Assembly: GCF_030403775.1 (NCBI RefSeq)
Contig: NZ_JAQMWQ010000030.1
Coordinates: 1-64,000 of the forward strand
DNA length: 64,000 nucleotides
Direction of reading: 5' to 3'
Source of the DNA: Paenibacillus sp. BSR1-1
GTDB taxonomy: Bacteria > Bacillota > Bacilli > Bacillales > Cytobacillaceae
Below are positions 49,943 through 58,573 of this stretch, piece by piece (within the stretch, counting starts at the first letter, position 1; each line of letters begins with the position of its first letter). A program made the translations under genes and the position numbers. The notes beneath the pieces are model-generated. The model worked only from the letters and a program-made list of their open reading frames with translations. It ran no database searches and had not been told where the DNA came from.

Positions 49943-50950
49943 TTATAGGCCTTTTGATGCAATGTAATCAACTAAGTCAACAACACGGTTTGAGTAACCA
50001 ACTTCGTTGTCGTACCAAGATAATACTTTTACCATGTTGCCTTCAAGAACCATTGTAGATAATGCATCGATTGTAGAAGAAGCAGTGCTTCCGTTAAAGT
50101 CTGTAGATACTAATGGAAGCTCTGTGTAAGCTAAAATGCCTTTTAATGGGCCTTCAGCTGCCGCTTTTAAAGCTGCGTTAATTTCTTCAGCTGTTACTTC
50201 TTGGTTTAATTCAGCAACTAGGTCCACAACAGAAACGTTTGGAGTTGGAACGCGCATTGCCATACCATTTAATTTGCCCTTTAATTCTGGTAAAACTAAA
50301 GCAACCGCTTTTGCCGCACCCGTTGTTGTTGGGATCATATTTTCAGCAGCAGCACGTGCACGACGGTAGTCTTTGTGCGGCAGGTCAAGAATTTGTTGGT
50401 CATTTGTGTATGAGTGAACAGTTGTCATCATACCGCGCTTGATTCCGAAAGTATCGTTTAACACTTTAGCAAATGGCGCTAAGCAGTTTGTTGTACAAGA
50501 AGCGTTTGAAAGTACGTGGTGGTTAGCCGCATCATACTTGTCTTCGTTAACACCCATAACGATTGTGATATCTTCGTTAGACGCTGGAGCAGAAATGATA
50601 ACTTTCTTAGCACCTGCTTCAAGGTGTTTCGCAGCATCTTCACGCTTTGTGAAACGCCCAGTTGATTCAACTACTACATCCACACCAAGGTCGCCCCAGC
50701 CAAGCTGTGCAGGGTCGCGCTCAGCGATAACCTTTACTTTGTGTCCGCCAACTACTAGGTATTCACCGTCAACTGTTACATCTTCAGCAAGAGTTCCGTG
50801 AACAGTATCATATTTTAAAAGATGAGCAAGCATATTTGCATCTGTTAAATCGTTAATTGCCACGATTTCTACATCGTTATGTTTTAATGCCGCACGAAAT
50901 ACGTTACGACCAATACGTCCAAATCCATTAATACCAACTTTAACTGCCAT
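49943..50950 (-). CDS. gapA: Glyceraldehyde-3-phosphate dehydrogenase (glycolytic)
   Basis: 335 residues: Rossmann GINGFGRIGRNVFRAAL, catalytic SNASCTTNCLAPFAKVL (Cys about 152), HSYTNDQQILDLPHKDYRRARAA and YDNEVGYSNRVVDL. NAD-dependent; placement directly behind cggR identifies it as the glycolytic GapA rather than gluconeogenic GapB. Regulated through the CggR operator upstream of cggR. Confidence 0.98.
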   Translation of the reverse strand: MAVKVGINGFGRIGRNVFRAALKHNDVEIVAINDLTDANMLAHLLKYDTVHGTLAEDVTVDGEYLVVGGHKVKVIAERDPAQLGWGDLGVDVVVESTGRFTKREDAAKHLEAGAKKVIISAPASNEDITIVMGVNEDKYDAANHHVLSNASCTTNCLAPFAKVLNDTFGIKRGMMTTVHSYTNDQQILDLPHKDYRRARAAAENMIPTTTGAAKAVALVLPELKGKLNGMAMRVPTPNVSVVDLVAELNQEVTAEEINAALKAAAEGPLKGILAYTELPLVSTDFNGSTASSTIDALSTMVLEGNMVKVLSWYDNEVGYSNRVVDLVDYIASKGL

Positions 50951-51000
50951 GATAAAATTCCTCCTTTTATTTGGGTAAAGATGTATATTTTTAAAAGGAT

Positions 51001-52023
51001 TTACCCTTTCAATAACCTGGTTGCCACACCTTCATCAGTGATTAAAATCGTTGATGCCGGCGCTTGTTTCATATAGGCTTTGATTGCTTTTGCCTTAGAG
51101 GCTCCCCCTGCGACCGCAATTACGTTCGGAATGTTTGCCAAGTCTTCAAGCTGGAGACCAATCGTCATAACCTTGTGGACAATCTCGCCTTCTTCATTAA
51201 AATAGTAACCAAATGCTTCAGAAGCAGCTTTTTCCTGCTCAAGCTTTTTTAAGATACTAGGACTGCTTTTTCGCCTTTCGGCCATTGTGATAGCATCCCC
51301 TATTCCGTGAAGAACCATGCTTGCTGACCTTATTAGGTTTAATACCTCATGAATGTCAGGTTCTTTAATCAGCGATTCGTAAATCTCCATACTGACTTGG
51401 TCAGGAACATAAAAGACGCGATGCTTTGATTGAGTGTTTTGAGACATAATCGAGCTGATCGTGTTTGCTTGATTATGGACATCCTCCCCCACTCCGCCGC
51501 GGGCTGGAACAAACAATAATTCCTTATTCGAAAGCTCTGGCGAAAGCCTTTCTGCCACAGCAGCCATTGTAGACCCGCCTGTTACTGCGATGATATTTTT
51601 TCCTTCAAGAAGCTTTTTCATGCAAGCTGCACATGCCTTGCCAAGCTCACCTTTAACCATGGACGACTCATCACTGTCACCAGGTACAATAATGACTTTT
51701 CGAATGCCCAGCCGGTGTTTTAATTCCAGCTCCATGACATCCATACCCTTTAATTCACGCATGAGACCTTCCAAATCTTCTAGTAAATTTTTCCCCTCGT
51801 CAGTCAAACTCATTCCCACATTGTTAGTGTAAATAAGATTCTGATCTTTGAGGAAGTCTACTTCACTACGAAGAATTCTTTCGGTAAAGCCAAGGCTGAC
51901 AGCTAAACTTCTTCTTCCTACCGGCTGCATAAATCCTATGTAACGCAGGATAGAATAACGTTTTTGCAGGACTTGAAGGAAATCGGGTAATAATCTTTTT
52001 GTGATATCGATGAATGACTGCAT
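51001..52023 (-). CDS. cggR: Central glycolytic genes regulator CggR
   Basis: 340 residues from ATG 52023, the length of B. subtilis CggR; an ATG at 52032 abuts the SD and is unlikely. SorC/DeoR-type: N-terminal helix-turn-helix with MQPVGRRSLAVSLGFTERILRSEVDFLK, then a sugar-phosphate-binding domain (AVTGGSTMAAVAERL, VPARGGVGEDVHNQANTI). Represses the glycolytic operon until fructose-1,6-bisphosphate rises. Its operator (52054-52089) and promoter are directly upstream. Confidence 0.96.
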   Translation of the reverse strand: MQSFIDITKRLLPDFLQVLQKRYSILRYIGFMQPVGRRSLAVSLGFTERILRSEVDFLKDQNLIYTNNVGMSLTDEGKNLLEDLEGLMRELKGMDVMELELKHRLGIRKVIIVPGDSDESSMVKGELGKACAACMKKLLEGKNIIAVTGGSTMAAVAERLSPELSNKELLFVPARGGVGEDVHNQANTISSIMSQNTQSKHRVFYVPDQVSMEIYESLIKEPDIHEVLNLIRSASMVLHGIGDAITMAERRKSSPSILKKLEQEKAASEAFGYYFNEEGEIVHKVMTIGLQLEDLANIPNVIAVAGGASKAKAIKAYMKQAPASTILITDEGVATRLLKG

Positions 52024-52053
52024 GATTACCATGCTCCTTTATAATATGTTGCT

Positions 52054-52089
52054 GGTCAAAAAATGTCCACCCTAGACATATTATGTCCC
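52054..52089 (-). promoter_or_regulatory. CggR operator (two half-repeats)
   Basis: Minus-strand GGGAC-N6-TGTC (52075-52089) and GTGGAC-N6-TGAC (52055-52070) in direct repeat, matching the known CggR operator form CGGGAC-N6-TGTC twice. It lies downstream of the promoter, consistent with the roadblock mode known in B. subtilis. Confidence 0.8.
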
Positions 52090-52127
52090 ACCTGATCCAA
52101 AAAAAAATCACCCTTGCTACATTTTTC

Positions 52128-52156
52128 ATTGTAACAGGAGTGAAAACCTATTTCAA
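52128..52156 (-). promoter_or_regulatory. Promoter of the cggR-gapA operon
   Basis: Minus-strand TTGAAA (52151-52156), 17-base spacer, extended TGT-TACAAT (-10 at 52128-52133). The start would fall near 52121, with the CggR operator about 30 bases downstream. Confidence 0.75.
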
Positions 52157-52157
52157 C

Positions 52158-52409
52158 TTATAAATCCGCCTTTTTTTCCTGTAAACGGTTACTTATGTCA
52201 AATTTGTTAATCATCCCATAGGCAACCTCTTCCCCATCGAGATGAACAACCGGTATCATCAATCCATAAAGCTCGGTTAATTCATCACTTTGTTCAATAT
52301 CGATTTCTTTGAGTTCGAAATCCCACTCCTTTTTAAGCTCAAGAAGCTCTGACTTTGCCTTCTCGCAAAGCGGGCAGCGATTTCTAGTATATAACGTAAT
52401 TTGCGGCAT
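52158..52409 (-). CDS. Glutaredoxin-like thioredoxin-fold protein
   Basis: 83 residues: beta-alpha start ITLYTRNRCPLCEKAKSEL with a CPLC redox motif near residue 12, later the cis-Pro segment MIPVVHLDGEEV. DUF836/glutaredoxin family; likely a thiol-disulfide reductase in the cytoplasm, partner unknown. 15 bases downstream of rpoN, same transcript. The cggR promoter begins at its stop codon. Confidence 0.85.
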   Translation of the reverse strand: MPQITLYTRNRCPLCEKAKSELLELKKEWDFELKEIDIEQSDELTELYGLMIPVVHLDGEEVAYGMINKFDISNRLQEKKADL

Positions 52410-52424
52410 TGATTTGTTCCTTCC

Positions 52425-53753
52425 TTAATTAAATCTTTTTCTTTTGGATGAGGACGGAATCCCCAGTTGGTCGCGGTATTTGGCAATGGTCCGCCTTGAT
52501 ACTACGATTCCCTCTGCCGTCTTTAATTGATCCACAATTTCCTGATCTGATAACGGTTTTTCTTTATTCTCTTTTTCTATCAACCTGCTAATAGCATTTT
52601 TAACTTGGGTGGAGGAGGTATTTTCATCCTCTGAAACCGTTTGGATTGTACTGGTAAAAAAGGATTTTAACGTAACGGTTCCTACTGGCGTTTGCACGTA
52701 TTTTTCCCTTACAGCACGGCTGACGGTGGATTCATGAATATCTAGTTCTGCGGCCACTTCCTTCATCGTCATAGGCACTAAATATTGCGCACCTTTTTGA
52801 AAAAAAGCAGGCTGCTTCTCGACAATCTTTGCTACAACCTTCGTCAGTGTCTCTTTCCGCTGTTCAATGCTTTTTAAGATCCATTGGTAATCCTGGAATT
52901 TTTCCTGTAAAAAACGGTTTACCTGAGTATCCTGGTCTTTGAATTTTTTATAGTACGTTTCATTAAAGCTTATCCTTGGAATCGGATCATCAAACATCCG
53001 AACCGTTAAACCATCTTCATTTTGTTCGATAATTGCATCGGGCGTAATGTAGGCGGCGCTAGCAGCTCCCCCGGTTAAAATCGATGCAGGCTTTGGGTTA
53101 AGAACCTGAATCTCATCGAAGACATCTTGAATTTCCTTTAAAGTAACCTGAAGCTCTTTTGAAATCTGCTTCCATTTCTTTTCAGCAAAAGGAACAAAAT
53201 AGTTTGCCATAATATTTAGGGCAAGCTCATTATTAGGATTTTGATAATAAATTTGCATCAAGAGGCATTCTTGAAGGTTTCTAGCGCCTATTCCTGCTGG
53301 CTCGAGCGTTTGCAGGACGGCTAAACATTCATCTACTAAATCCTCTGATACCTTTAAGCGTTCAGCAATTTCACTGAAATCACCCAAGAAGTAACCGTTT
53401 TCATCAAGATTCTGAATAAGATGGCGAATGACTTTTAATTGTTCCGCAGACAATTTTTTTATGTTTAATTGTGAAATTAATTGCTCTTCTAACGAAAATT
53501 TCTTTTCGGCAATTTGGTCAATCCAGTCTTTTTCTTCTTTTTGGTGTTTGCGGCGATTTCGATCGATTAGGGGATTCATGGGCTTTACATTCGCATGCTC
53601 CACTTGAATAAGGGGATTTTCCAGCGCCTTATTTTCCAAAAAAGCTGTCAGTTCCTGCGCTGAATATTGCAATAAGGCAATCGCCTGGGACAATTCCTGC
53701 GTCATCGCGAGTTTTAATGTTTGCTGTTGCCATAATCCTGCCTTTAAATTCAT
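52425..53753 (-). CDS. sigL: RNA polymerase sigma-54 factor (SigL/RpoN)
   Basis: 442 residues: N-terminal Gln/Leu-rich activator-interaction region (LWQQQTLKLAMTQELSQAIALLQYSAQEL), core-binding domain, DNA-binding HTH (VAAELDIHESTVSRAVREKYVQTPVG) and the RpoN box near the C-terminus as SRRTIAKYRDQLGIPSSSKRKR. It needs AAA+ activators; the PrpR-like protein at 31475-33244 lacks the sigma-54 contact loop, so other activators must exist elsewhere. Located beside cggR as in B. subtilis. Confidence 0.96.
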   Translation of the reverse strand: MNLKAGLWQQQTLKLAMTQELSQAIALLQYSAQELTAFLENKALENPLIQVEHANVKPMNPLIDRNRRKHQKEEKDWIDQIAEKKFSLEEQLISQLNIKKLSAEQLKVIRHLIQNLDENGYFLGDFSEIAERLKVSEDLVDECLAVLQTLEPAGIGARNLQECLLMQIYYQNPNNELALNIMANYFVPFAEKKWKQISKELQVTLKEIQDVFDEIQVLNPKPASILTGGAASAAYITPDAIIEQNEDGLTVRMFDDPIPRISFNETYYKKFKDQDTQVNRFLQEKFQDYQWILKSIEQRKETLTKVVAKIVEKQPAFFQKGAQYLVPMTMKEVAAELDIHESTVSRAVREKYVQTPVGTVTLKSFFTSTIQTVSEDENTSSTQVKNAISRLIEKENKEKPLSDQEIVDQLKTAEGIVVSRRTIAKYRDQLGIPSSSKRKRFN

Positions 53754-53824
53754 GTTAATCTCTCCCCCTTATATTCTATTTTACATGAAAGAAGGGGTTT
53801 TGGGGTATGGAAATTGTTAATAGA

Positions 53825-53995
53825 AAAGCGAAAGCGCCTTCGGAACAAGCGGAGCTTGTTCCTGCGAGGATTATTCTAAGAAGTGGTCCTTAGTGCTCAG
53901 CGGCGAAAAGCATAAGACGATACGGCGGGAAGGTCGCTCTTTGACCTTCTCGACGGATTGGCTGTAGACCTGCGAGCCCCTAGGCGCTATAGCTG
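53825..53995. repeat. Dispersed intergenic repeat (about 170 bp)
   Basis: GC-rich block in an AT-rich gap, starting AAAGCGAAAGCGCC, with inner inverted parts (GGAACAAGC/GCTTGTTCC; GAAGGTC...GACCTTC) and ending CGAGCCCCTAGGCGCTATAGCTGGAC. I recognise this as the style of a multi-copy Bacillaceae repeat, but only one copy is in this window. No ORF. It lies between sigL and the tRNA-Arg gene. Confidence 0.5.
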
Positions 53996-54026
53996 GACAA
54001 TTCTCAAAGTAAAATTTTAATACAAA

Positions 54027-54060
54027 ATAAAAACCCCCTGTTTTTGGAAAAACAGAGGGC
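54027..54060 (-). terminator. tRNA-Arg terminator
   Basis: Minus-strand stem CCCTCTGTTTTT / AAAAACAGGGGG followed by TTTTTATTTT. Confidence 0.88.
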
Positions 54061-54068
54061 TTTCATGA

Positions 54069-54140
54069 CGCGCTCGGAGGGAATCGAACCCCCATTTTAA
54101 GAACCGGAATCTTACGTGCTATCCGTTGCACCACGAGCGC
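54069..54140 (-). tRNA. tRNA-Arg (anticodon CCG)
   Basis: 72 nt on the minus strand. Acceptor GCGCTCG/CGAGCGC, D-arm with GGTGCAACGGATAGCA, anticodon stem-loop AAGA-TTCCGGT-TCTT giving anticodon CCG, T-arm GGGGGTTCGATTCCCTC. Discriminator G; CCA is not encoded. Reads the CGG codon. Confidence 0.95.
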
Positions 54141-54269
54141 AAAATTATTAACGACTTACCTATTATATGCCACATTCCTTCACATTGCAAGTAGAAAATG
54201 GGTTTAAAATAAACTAAACTGGATAAGATGAATTAGGGAAAGCTGTCGAACATTTTTAAAGTCAAACCG

Positions 54270-54300
54270 TTTGACCTTTATTGACCATCCAGTGTATGAT
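54270..54300 (+). promoter_or_regulatory. clpP promoter with CtsR operator
   Basis: The minus strand of 54270-54286 reads GGTCAATAAAGGTCAAA, the CtsR tandem heptad. It overlaps TTGACC (54271-54276), 18-base spacer and extended TGTATGAT (-10 54295-54300). Predicts heat/stress derepression of clpP. Confidence 0.85.
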
Positions 54301-54347
54301 AACAATACATAATGTTTTTACCTTTTCTAATCAAAGGAGGAAAAAAA

Positions 54348-54953
54348 ATGAATTTGATCCCTACAGTAATCGAACAAACAAACCGGGGCGAAAGAGCATA
54401 TGACATCTATTCCCGTCTGTTAAAAGACCGGATCATCATGCTTGGAAGCGCCATTGATGATCATGTAGCAAACAGCATTGTTGCTCAATTATTATTCCTT
54501 GAAGCTGATAACCCAGAAAAAGATATTTCCCTTTATATCAACAGCCCTGGCGGAAGCATTACTGCCGGTATGGCCATTTATGATACAATGCAGTTCATTA
54601 AGCCAAACGTGCAAACAATCTGTATCGGTATGGCAGCATCTATGGGTGCATTCCTTCTTGCAGCAGGTGAAAAAGGAAAGCGCTATGCCCTTCCAAATGC
54701 CGAAGTCATGATTCACCAGCCACTTGGCGGTGCACAAGGACAGGCAACCGAAATCGAGATTGCTGCTAAGCGCATTCTTTTCCTTCGTGAAAAATTAAAT
54801 GGGATTTTAGCAGAACGTACTGGCCAGTCTCTTGAAGTAATCAGCAAAGACACTGACCGCGATAACTTCATGACTGCTGAACGCGCGAAAGAATATGGTC
54901 TAGTCGACCACATTATTACTCGTAATTCTCTTGATGATAAAACTAAAAAGTAA
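54348..54953 (+). CDS. clpP: ATP-dependent Clp protease proteolytic subunit
   Basis: 201 residues from ATG 54348 (AAAGGAGG upstream; the frame opens at 54312). Serine protease of the Clp family: DHVANSIVAQLLFL, YINSPGGSITAGMAIYDTMQ, catalytic Ser in GMAASMGAFLL (about 98), His in PNAEVMIHQPLGG (about 123) and Asp in DTDRDNFM. Forms the 14-mer chamber used with ClpX/ClpC. Single gene under CtsR control. Confidence 0.98.
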   Translation: MNLIPTVIEQTNRGERAYDIYSRLLKDRIIMLGSAIDDHVANSIVAQLLFLEADNPEKDISLYINSPGGSITAGMAIYDTMQFIKPNVQTICIGMAASMGAFLLAAGEKGKRYALPNAEVMIHQPLGGAQGQATEIEIAAKRILFLREKLNGILAERTGQSLEVISKDTDRDNFMTAERAKEYGLVDHIITRNSLDDKTKK

Positions 54954-54962
54954 TTGTTTTGA

Positions 54963-54992
54963 GCAACTGGCTTTAGGGCCAGTTGCTTTTTT
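54963..54992 (+). terminator. clpP terminator
   Basis: Stem GCAACTGG / CCAGTTGC with 8-base loop and T6. Confidence 0.9.
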
Positions 54993-54999
54993 AATGATA

Positions 55000-55300
55000 G
55001 AACCATCGGCTTCTTTTTTATCCTCTCTCGGGCACTGTCGGCTCTTCACAATGACCGCTGGCTTCTTTTTTGATCTTCCCGGGCACTGTCAGCTCTTCAC
55101 AGTGACCGCTGGCTTCTTTTTTAACCTCTCTCGGGCACTATCAGCTCTTCACAGTGACCGTCAGCTTCTTTTTCAACCTCTCTCAGGCACTGTCAGCTCT
55201 TCACAGTGACCGCTGGCTTCTTTTTTGATCTTTCTCGGGCACTGTCAGCTCTTCACAGTGACCGCTGACTTCTTTTTTAACCTCTCTCGGGTACTGTTAA
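55000..55300. repeat. 52-bp tandem repeat array between clpP and crh
   Basis: The word GGGCACT (with variants) begins at 55030, 55081, 55133, 55185, 55237 and 55289: spacings 51, 52, 52, 52, 52. Each unit holds CACTGT-N9-ACAGTG (a 6-bp stem), CCGCTGGCTTC and a T6 run on the plus strand. It lies between two convergent genes, beyond both terminators. It explains the 392-base gap. Confidence 0.9.
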
Positions 55301-55307
55301 TTATAAT

Positions 55308-55345
55308 AAAAAGGGTTCGGCATCCTAATATGCCAAACCCTTTTT
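55308..55345 (-). terminator. crh terminator
   Basis: Minus-strand stem AAAGGGTTnGGCAT / ATGCCnAACCCTTT with 6-base loop and T-run. Confidence 0.88.
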
Positions 55346-55603
55346 TTAATGTTCCTTCTGAATAAAATCAGATAAAGCATGGATGGCGTTTTCTTCGTCA
55401 TCGCCGTCTGCAATAATATTAATCACGACACCCGAGCCGACTGCTAAGCTCATTAAGCCCATAATGCTCTTGGCATTTACTTTCTTGCCATCTTTCTCTA
55501 GAAAAATATCGGCAGAAAACCGGTTGGCTTCCTGGACAAAAAGGGCTGCTGGGCGCGCTTGAAGTCCTGTTCTTAATTTTACTTCTACTTCTTTTACTAG
55601 CAT
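55346..55603 (-). CDS. crh: Catabolite repression HPr-like protein Crh
   Basis: 85 residues from ATG 55603 (AGGAGG nine bases upstream). HPr fold, but the catalytic His of HPr is Gln: TGLQARPAALFVQ. The regulatory Ser is in NAKSIMGLMSL (about 46). It is therefore Crh, not PtsH: after phosphorylation on Ser by HPr kinase it serves as CcpA co-repressor and cannot move phosphate in the PTS. Last gene of the yvcI-rapZ-yvcK-whiA-crh cluster. Confidence 0.95.
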   Translation of the reverse strand: MLVKEVEVKLRTGLQARPAALFVQEANRFSADIFLEKDGKKVNAKSIMGLMSLAVGSGVVINIIADGDDEENAIHALSDFIQKEH

Positions 55604-55678
55604 AATTGTATTCCTCCTCATGTTTTTTCTCTTTATATCTTTGAAGCTTATTCAAAATTTCACAAACTATTCTAGTTT

Positions 55679-56623
55679 CTAACTTCCCATTTCCCCAACA
55701 CGCAGCTTCTCGGCGATGTCATCAATTTTTCTTAAGCGATGATTGATTCCCGATTTACTGATAGTGCCGCCGGAGACCATTTCACCAAGTTCTTTTAAGG
55801 TGACATCAGTATAATTTAAACGAAGCTCGGCAATTTCCCGCAGCTTTTCCGGCAGGATTTGCAATCCTACTGTTTGATCGATAAAGCGGATATTTTCGAC
55901 CTGCCTGATGGATGCACCAATCGTTTTGTTGAGATTTGCGGTTTCACAGTTTACCAAACGATTAACTGAATTCCGCATATCCCTTACAATTCTTACGTCC
56001 TCAAACCGCAGCAAAGCATTGTGGGCACCGATAATATTTAAAAACTCGGTGATTTTCTCCGCTTCCTTTAAATAAGTAATATAGCCTTTTTTCCGCTCAA
56101 GTGTCTTACTGTTGAGCCCGAATGTATTCATCAATTCGCACAAAGAATCATTATGTTCTTTATAGAGCGAAGCAATTTCTAAATGATAAGAAGACGTTTC
56201 TGGATTATTGACAGAACCACCGGCAAGAAATGCACCACGTAGATAAGAACGCTTACAACACTTCTTTTTGATCAATTCCGGTGCAATATCATGAATAAAG
56301 GTAAACCCTTCACCAAGAATTTTCGTGTCCTCAAGAATCTCCTTCGCCTGTTCGGATAAACGTACGATATAGACATTATTCTTTTTCAGGCGCATCTTCT
56401 TTCGTACTAGCAATTCTACCTGAACTTGGTAGCTTTTTTTCAATAACGTATAAATTCTTCTGGCAATCGCAGCATTTTCGGTTTGAATATCGACAACTAA
56501 CTTACGATTTGAAAAGGAAAGGGAACCGTTCATGCGAATTAAAGCGGATAGCTCTGCATGAATACAGCAAGTTTTCACTTCCAAGTTAGTTAATTCCTTT
56601 TTCGTTTCCGAAGCGAAAGACAT
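55679..56623 (-). CDS. whiA: DNA-binding protein WhiA
   Basis: 314 residues from ATG 56623, matching orthologues that begin MSFASETKKEL; the frame opens at 56641. The N-terminal two-thirds are a relic LAGLIDADG-type fold (GAFLAGGSVNNPETSYHLEI-like) without nuclease residues, the C-terminus a helix-turn-helix (ELGEMVSGGTISKSGINHRLRKI). Involved in cell division and chromosome segregation in Bacillus and sporulation in Streptomyces. Conserved behind yvcK. Confidence 0.96.
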   Translation of the reverse strand: MSFASETKKELTNLEVKTCCIHAELSALIRMNGSLSFSNRKLVVDIQTENAAIARRIYTLLKKSYQVQVELLVRKKMRLKKNNVYIVRLSEQAKEILEDTKILGEGFTFIHDIAPELIKKKCCKRSYLRGAFLAGGSVNNPETSSYHLEIASLYKEHNDSLCELMNTFGLNSKTLERKKGYITYLKEAEKITEFLNIIGAHNALLRFEDVRIVRDMRNSVNRLVNCETANLNKTIGASIRQVENIRFIDQTVGLQILPEKLREIAELRLNYTDVTLKELGEMVSGGTISKSGINHRLRKIDDIAEKLRVGEMGS

Positions 56624-56680
56624 TCCCCTCACCCCAATCACTTACTGTAGTAATAAACTTTTTCAACAGGTATATCTTAT

Positions 56681-57664
56681 TTACGCTTTATACCGCTTTT
56701 TGGTTTCAGTAATCAGCAAATTATATAAAATTTTCGCCACTTTTTTGGGATCGTGCCGAAGTGCCCCATTTTCTAAATAAGCGATTTCGGCATGTACGAC
56801 CTCAATACCAAGTTCGAATAACTCCGGCAAATCGTATGGCACCGGCTGAGCCAGCTCTTCTTTGTAGCGGAGCTGTACATCCGGCGGAACTTCTTCATTA
56901 TTTACAAGAATGGTATCTATAAAAGCGCAGCTCATATGAGCATAAAGAGCCTTTACATGGTCGCTTGCAGAATACCCATGTGTTTCTCCAGCCTGTGTCA
57001 TCAAATTACAGATATACACCTTTTTAGCATGTGAACGGCACACTTCATCCCCTAAACGGGGAACAAGCAGATTAGGCAATATACTGGTATACAAGCTTCC
57101 CGGGCCAATGATGATTAAATCAGCCTGCCGGATCGCTTGAATCGTTTCTGGCAGCGGACGAATTTCGGTTGGTGTCATAAAAACCTTTTTGATTTTTTTA
57201 CCAGAGTAAGGAATTTTCGATTCTCCGGACACAATCGTGCCATCTTCCATTTCCGCATGCAAAATCACACTTTGATTCGCGGCCGGCAATACTTTACCAC
57301 GAACATTCAAGATTTTACTCATCTCTTGAATGGCATGAACAAAATTCCCTGTAATCGAGGTCATCGCCGCCAGGATTAAATTTCCCAGCGAATGTCCTGA
57401 AAGTTCATTCGATGTTTTAAAGCGATGCTGAAACATTTCCTCAACAAGGGGTTCAACATCGGAAAGGGATGCTAAAACATTGCGAATGTCACCTGGAGGA
57501 GGGATATGCAGGTCCTCGCGCAGCCGTCCGGAGCTTCCCCCGTCATCGGCAACTGTCACAATGGCGGTAATATCAACAGGATACTGCTTTAAACCACGCA
57601 ATAATACCGGCAATCCTGTCCCCCCGCCAATGACGACAATGCGAGGCTGTCTTAACTCTCTCAT
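56681..57664 (-). CDS. yvcK: Gluconeogenesis factor YvcK (CofD-like)
   Basis: 327 residues: VVIGGGTGLPVLLRGLKQY at the N-terminus, VADDGGSSGRLR, PPPGDIRNVLASLSD and GPGSLYTSILPNLLVPRL. Rossmann-like UDP-sugar-binding protein needed for growth on gluconeogenic carbon sources and for normal cell wall synthesis in B. subtilis. Overlaps rapZ by 4 bases. Confidence 0.96.
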   Translation of the reverse strand: MRELRQPRIVVIGGGTGLPVLLRGLKQYPVDITAIVTVADDGGSSGRLREDLHIPPPGDIRNVLASLSDVEPLVEEMFQHRFKTSNELSGHSLGNLILAAMTSITGNFVHAIQEMSKILNVRGKVLPAANQSVILHAEMEDGTIVSGESKIPYSGKKIKKVFMTPTEIRPLPETIQAIRQADLIIIGPGSLYTSILPNLLVPRLGDEVCRSHAKKVYICNLMTQAGETHGYSASDHVKALYAHMSCAFIDTILVNNEEVPPDVQLRYKEELAQPVPYDLPELFELGIEVVHAEIAYLENGALRHDPKKVAKILYNLLITETKKRYKA

Positions 57665-58554
57665 GTTGTTTTATCCTTTCTCCTCTCAATGTCACGGTGT
57701 GAAACACAAGTCTTGTAATCATTTTGGAAATAACGGCCGATGTGTTCAGCTAAGGCCACGGATCGGTGCTGCCCGCCTGTACAGCCAATAGCAATCACTA
57801 GCTGGGCCTTCCCTTCCCGCTTGTAGTGCGGAAGCATGAAACTTAGCAAATCGGTAACTTTCTCCAAAAATTTATGCGTCTCATTCCATTTCAAAACATA
57901 ATTGGAGACTTCTTCATCCAGGCCTGTTTTCGGACGCATATGGTCGATATAGTGCGGGTTCGGCAGGAAGCGTACATCGAAAACAAGATCCGCATCAATT
58001 GGAATCCCGTGCTTAAAGCCAAACGACATGACATTGACAGTAAAGATTAGTTGTTTATTCGCGGTAAATTCCGTTAATATCTTCTCACGTAATTCACGTG
58101 GTTTCATCTGGGAAGTGTTGTAAATTAATTGAGCACGCCCTTTTAACTCTTCAAGGAGCTCCCGTTCGAGAGTGATGCCTTCCAAAGGAGAGCCGGTTGG
58201 TGCTAGCGGGTGTGAGCGCCTGGTTTCTTTATAGCGTCGGACTAAGGTTGCATCATCTGAATCTAAAAATAAAATCTGCGGATTCACCCAGGAAGTTTCT
58301 GCCAGATCATCTAAAGCCTTAAAAAGGTGATCGAAGAACTCTCTTCCCCTTAAGTCCATGACAAGGGCAACTTTATTCATTTTATTCCCTGATTCCTTCA
58401 TTAGTTCAAGGAATTTCGGAAGCAGTGTAGGAGGTAAATTGTCGACACAGAAGAACCCCAAATCCTCAAAGCTTTGAATTGCCACAGTTTTTCCAGCTCC
58501 GGACATTCCGGTAATAATGACCATCTGAGTGTCGCTTGTCGAACCGGTACTCAT
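57661..58554 (-). CDS. rapZ: RNase adapter / nucleotide-binding protein RapZ (YvcJ)
   Basis: 297 residues: Walker A ITGMSGAGKTVAIQSFEDLGF at the N-terminus, FLDSDDATLVRRYKETRRSHPL and the C-terminal IGCTGGQHRSVALAEHIG. P-loop NTPase; in E. coli RapZ controls glucosamine-6-phosphate synthase through small RNAs, while the Bacillus role (competence and efficiency of transformation) differs. Coupled to yvcK. Confidence 0.95.
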   Translation of the reverse strand: MSTGSTSDTQMVIITGMSGAGKTVAIQSFEDLGFFCVDNLPPTLLPKFLELMKESGNKMNKVALVMDLRGREFFDHLFKALDDLAETSWVNPQILFLDSDDATLVRRYKETRRSHPLAPTGSPLEGITLERELLEELKGRAQLIYNTSQMKPRELREKILTEFTANKQLIFTVNVMSFGFKHGIPIDADLVFDVRFLPNPHYIDHMRPKTGLDEEVSNYVLKWNETHKFLEKVTDLLSFMLPHYKREGKAQLVIAIGCTGGQHRSVALAEHIGRYFQNDYKTCVSHRDIERRKDKTT

Positions 58555-58573
58555 TTCCCATTCCCCCTGTTAT

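Noticed and set aside
54931..55209. Plus-strand 92-codon ORF across the 52-bp tandem repeat
   Set aside because: No SD, starts inside the clpP end, and 52 bp is not a multiple of three, so the peptide frame changes between units.
55679..56623. WhiA as a second homing endonuclease because of its LAGLIDADG-like fold
   Set aside because: WhiA is a known regulator with a degenerate nuclease fold plus HTH, in its conserved chromosomal place.
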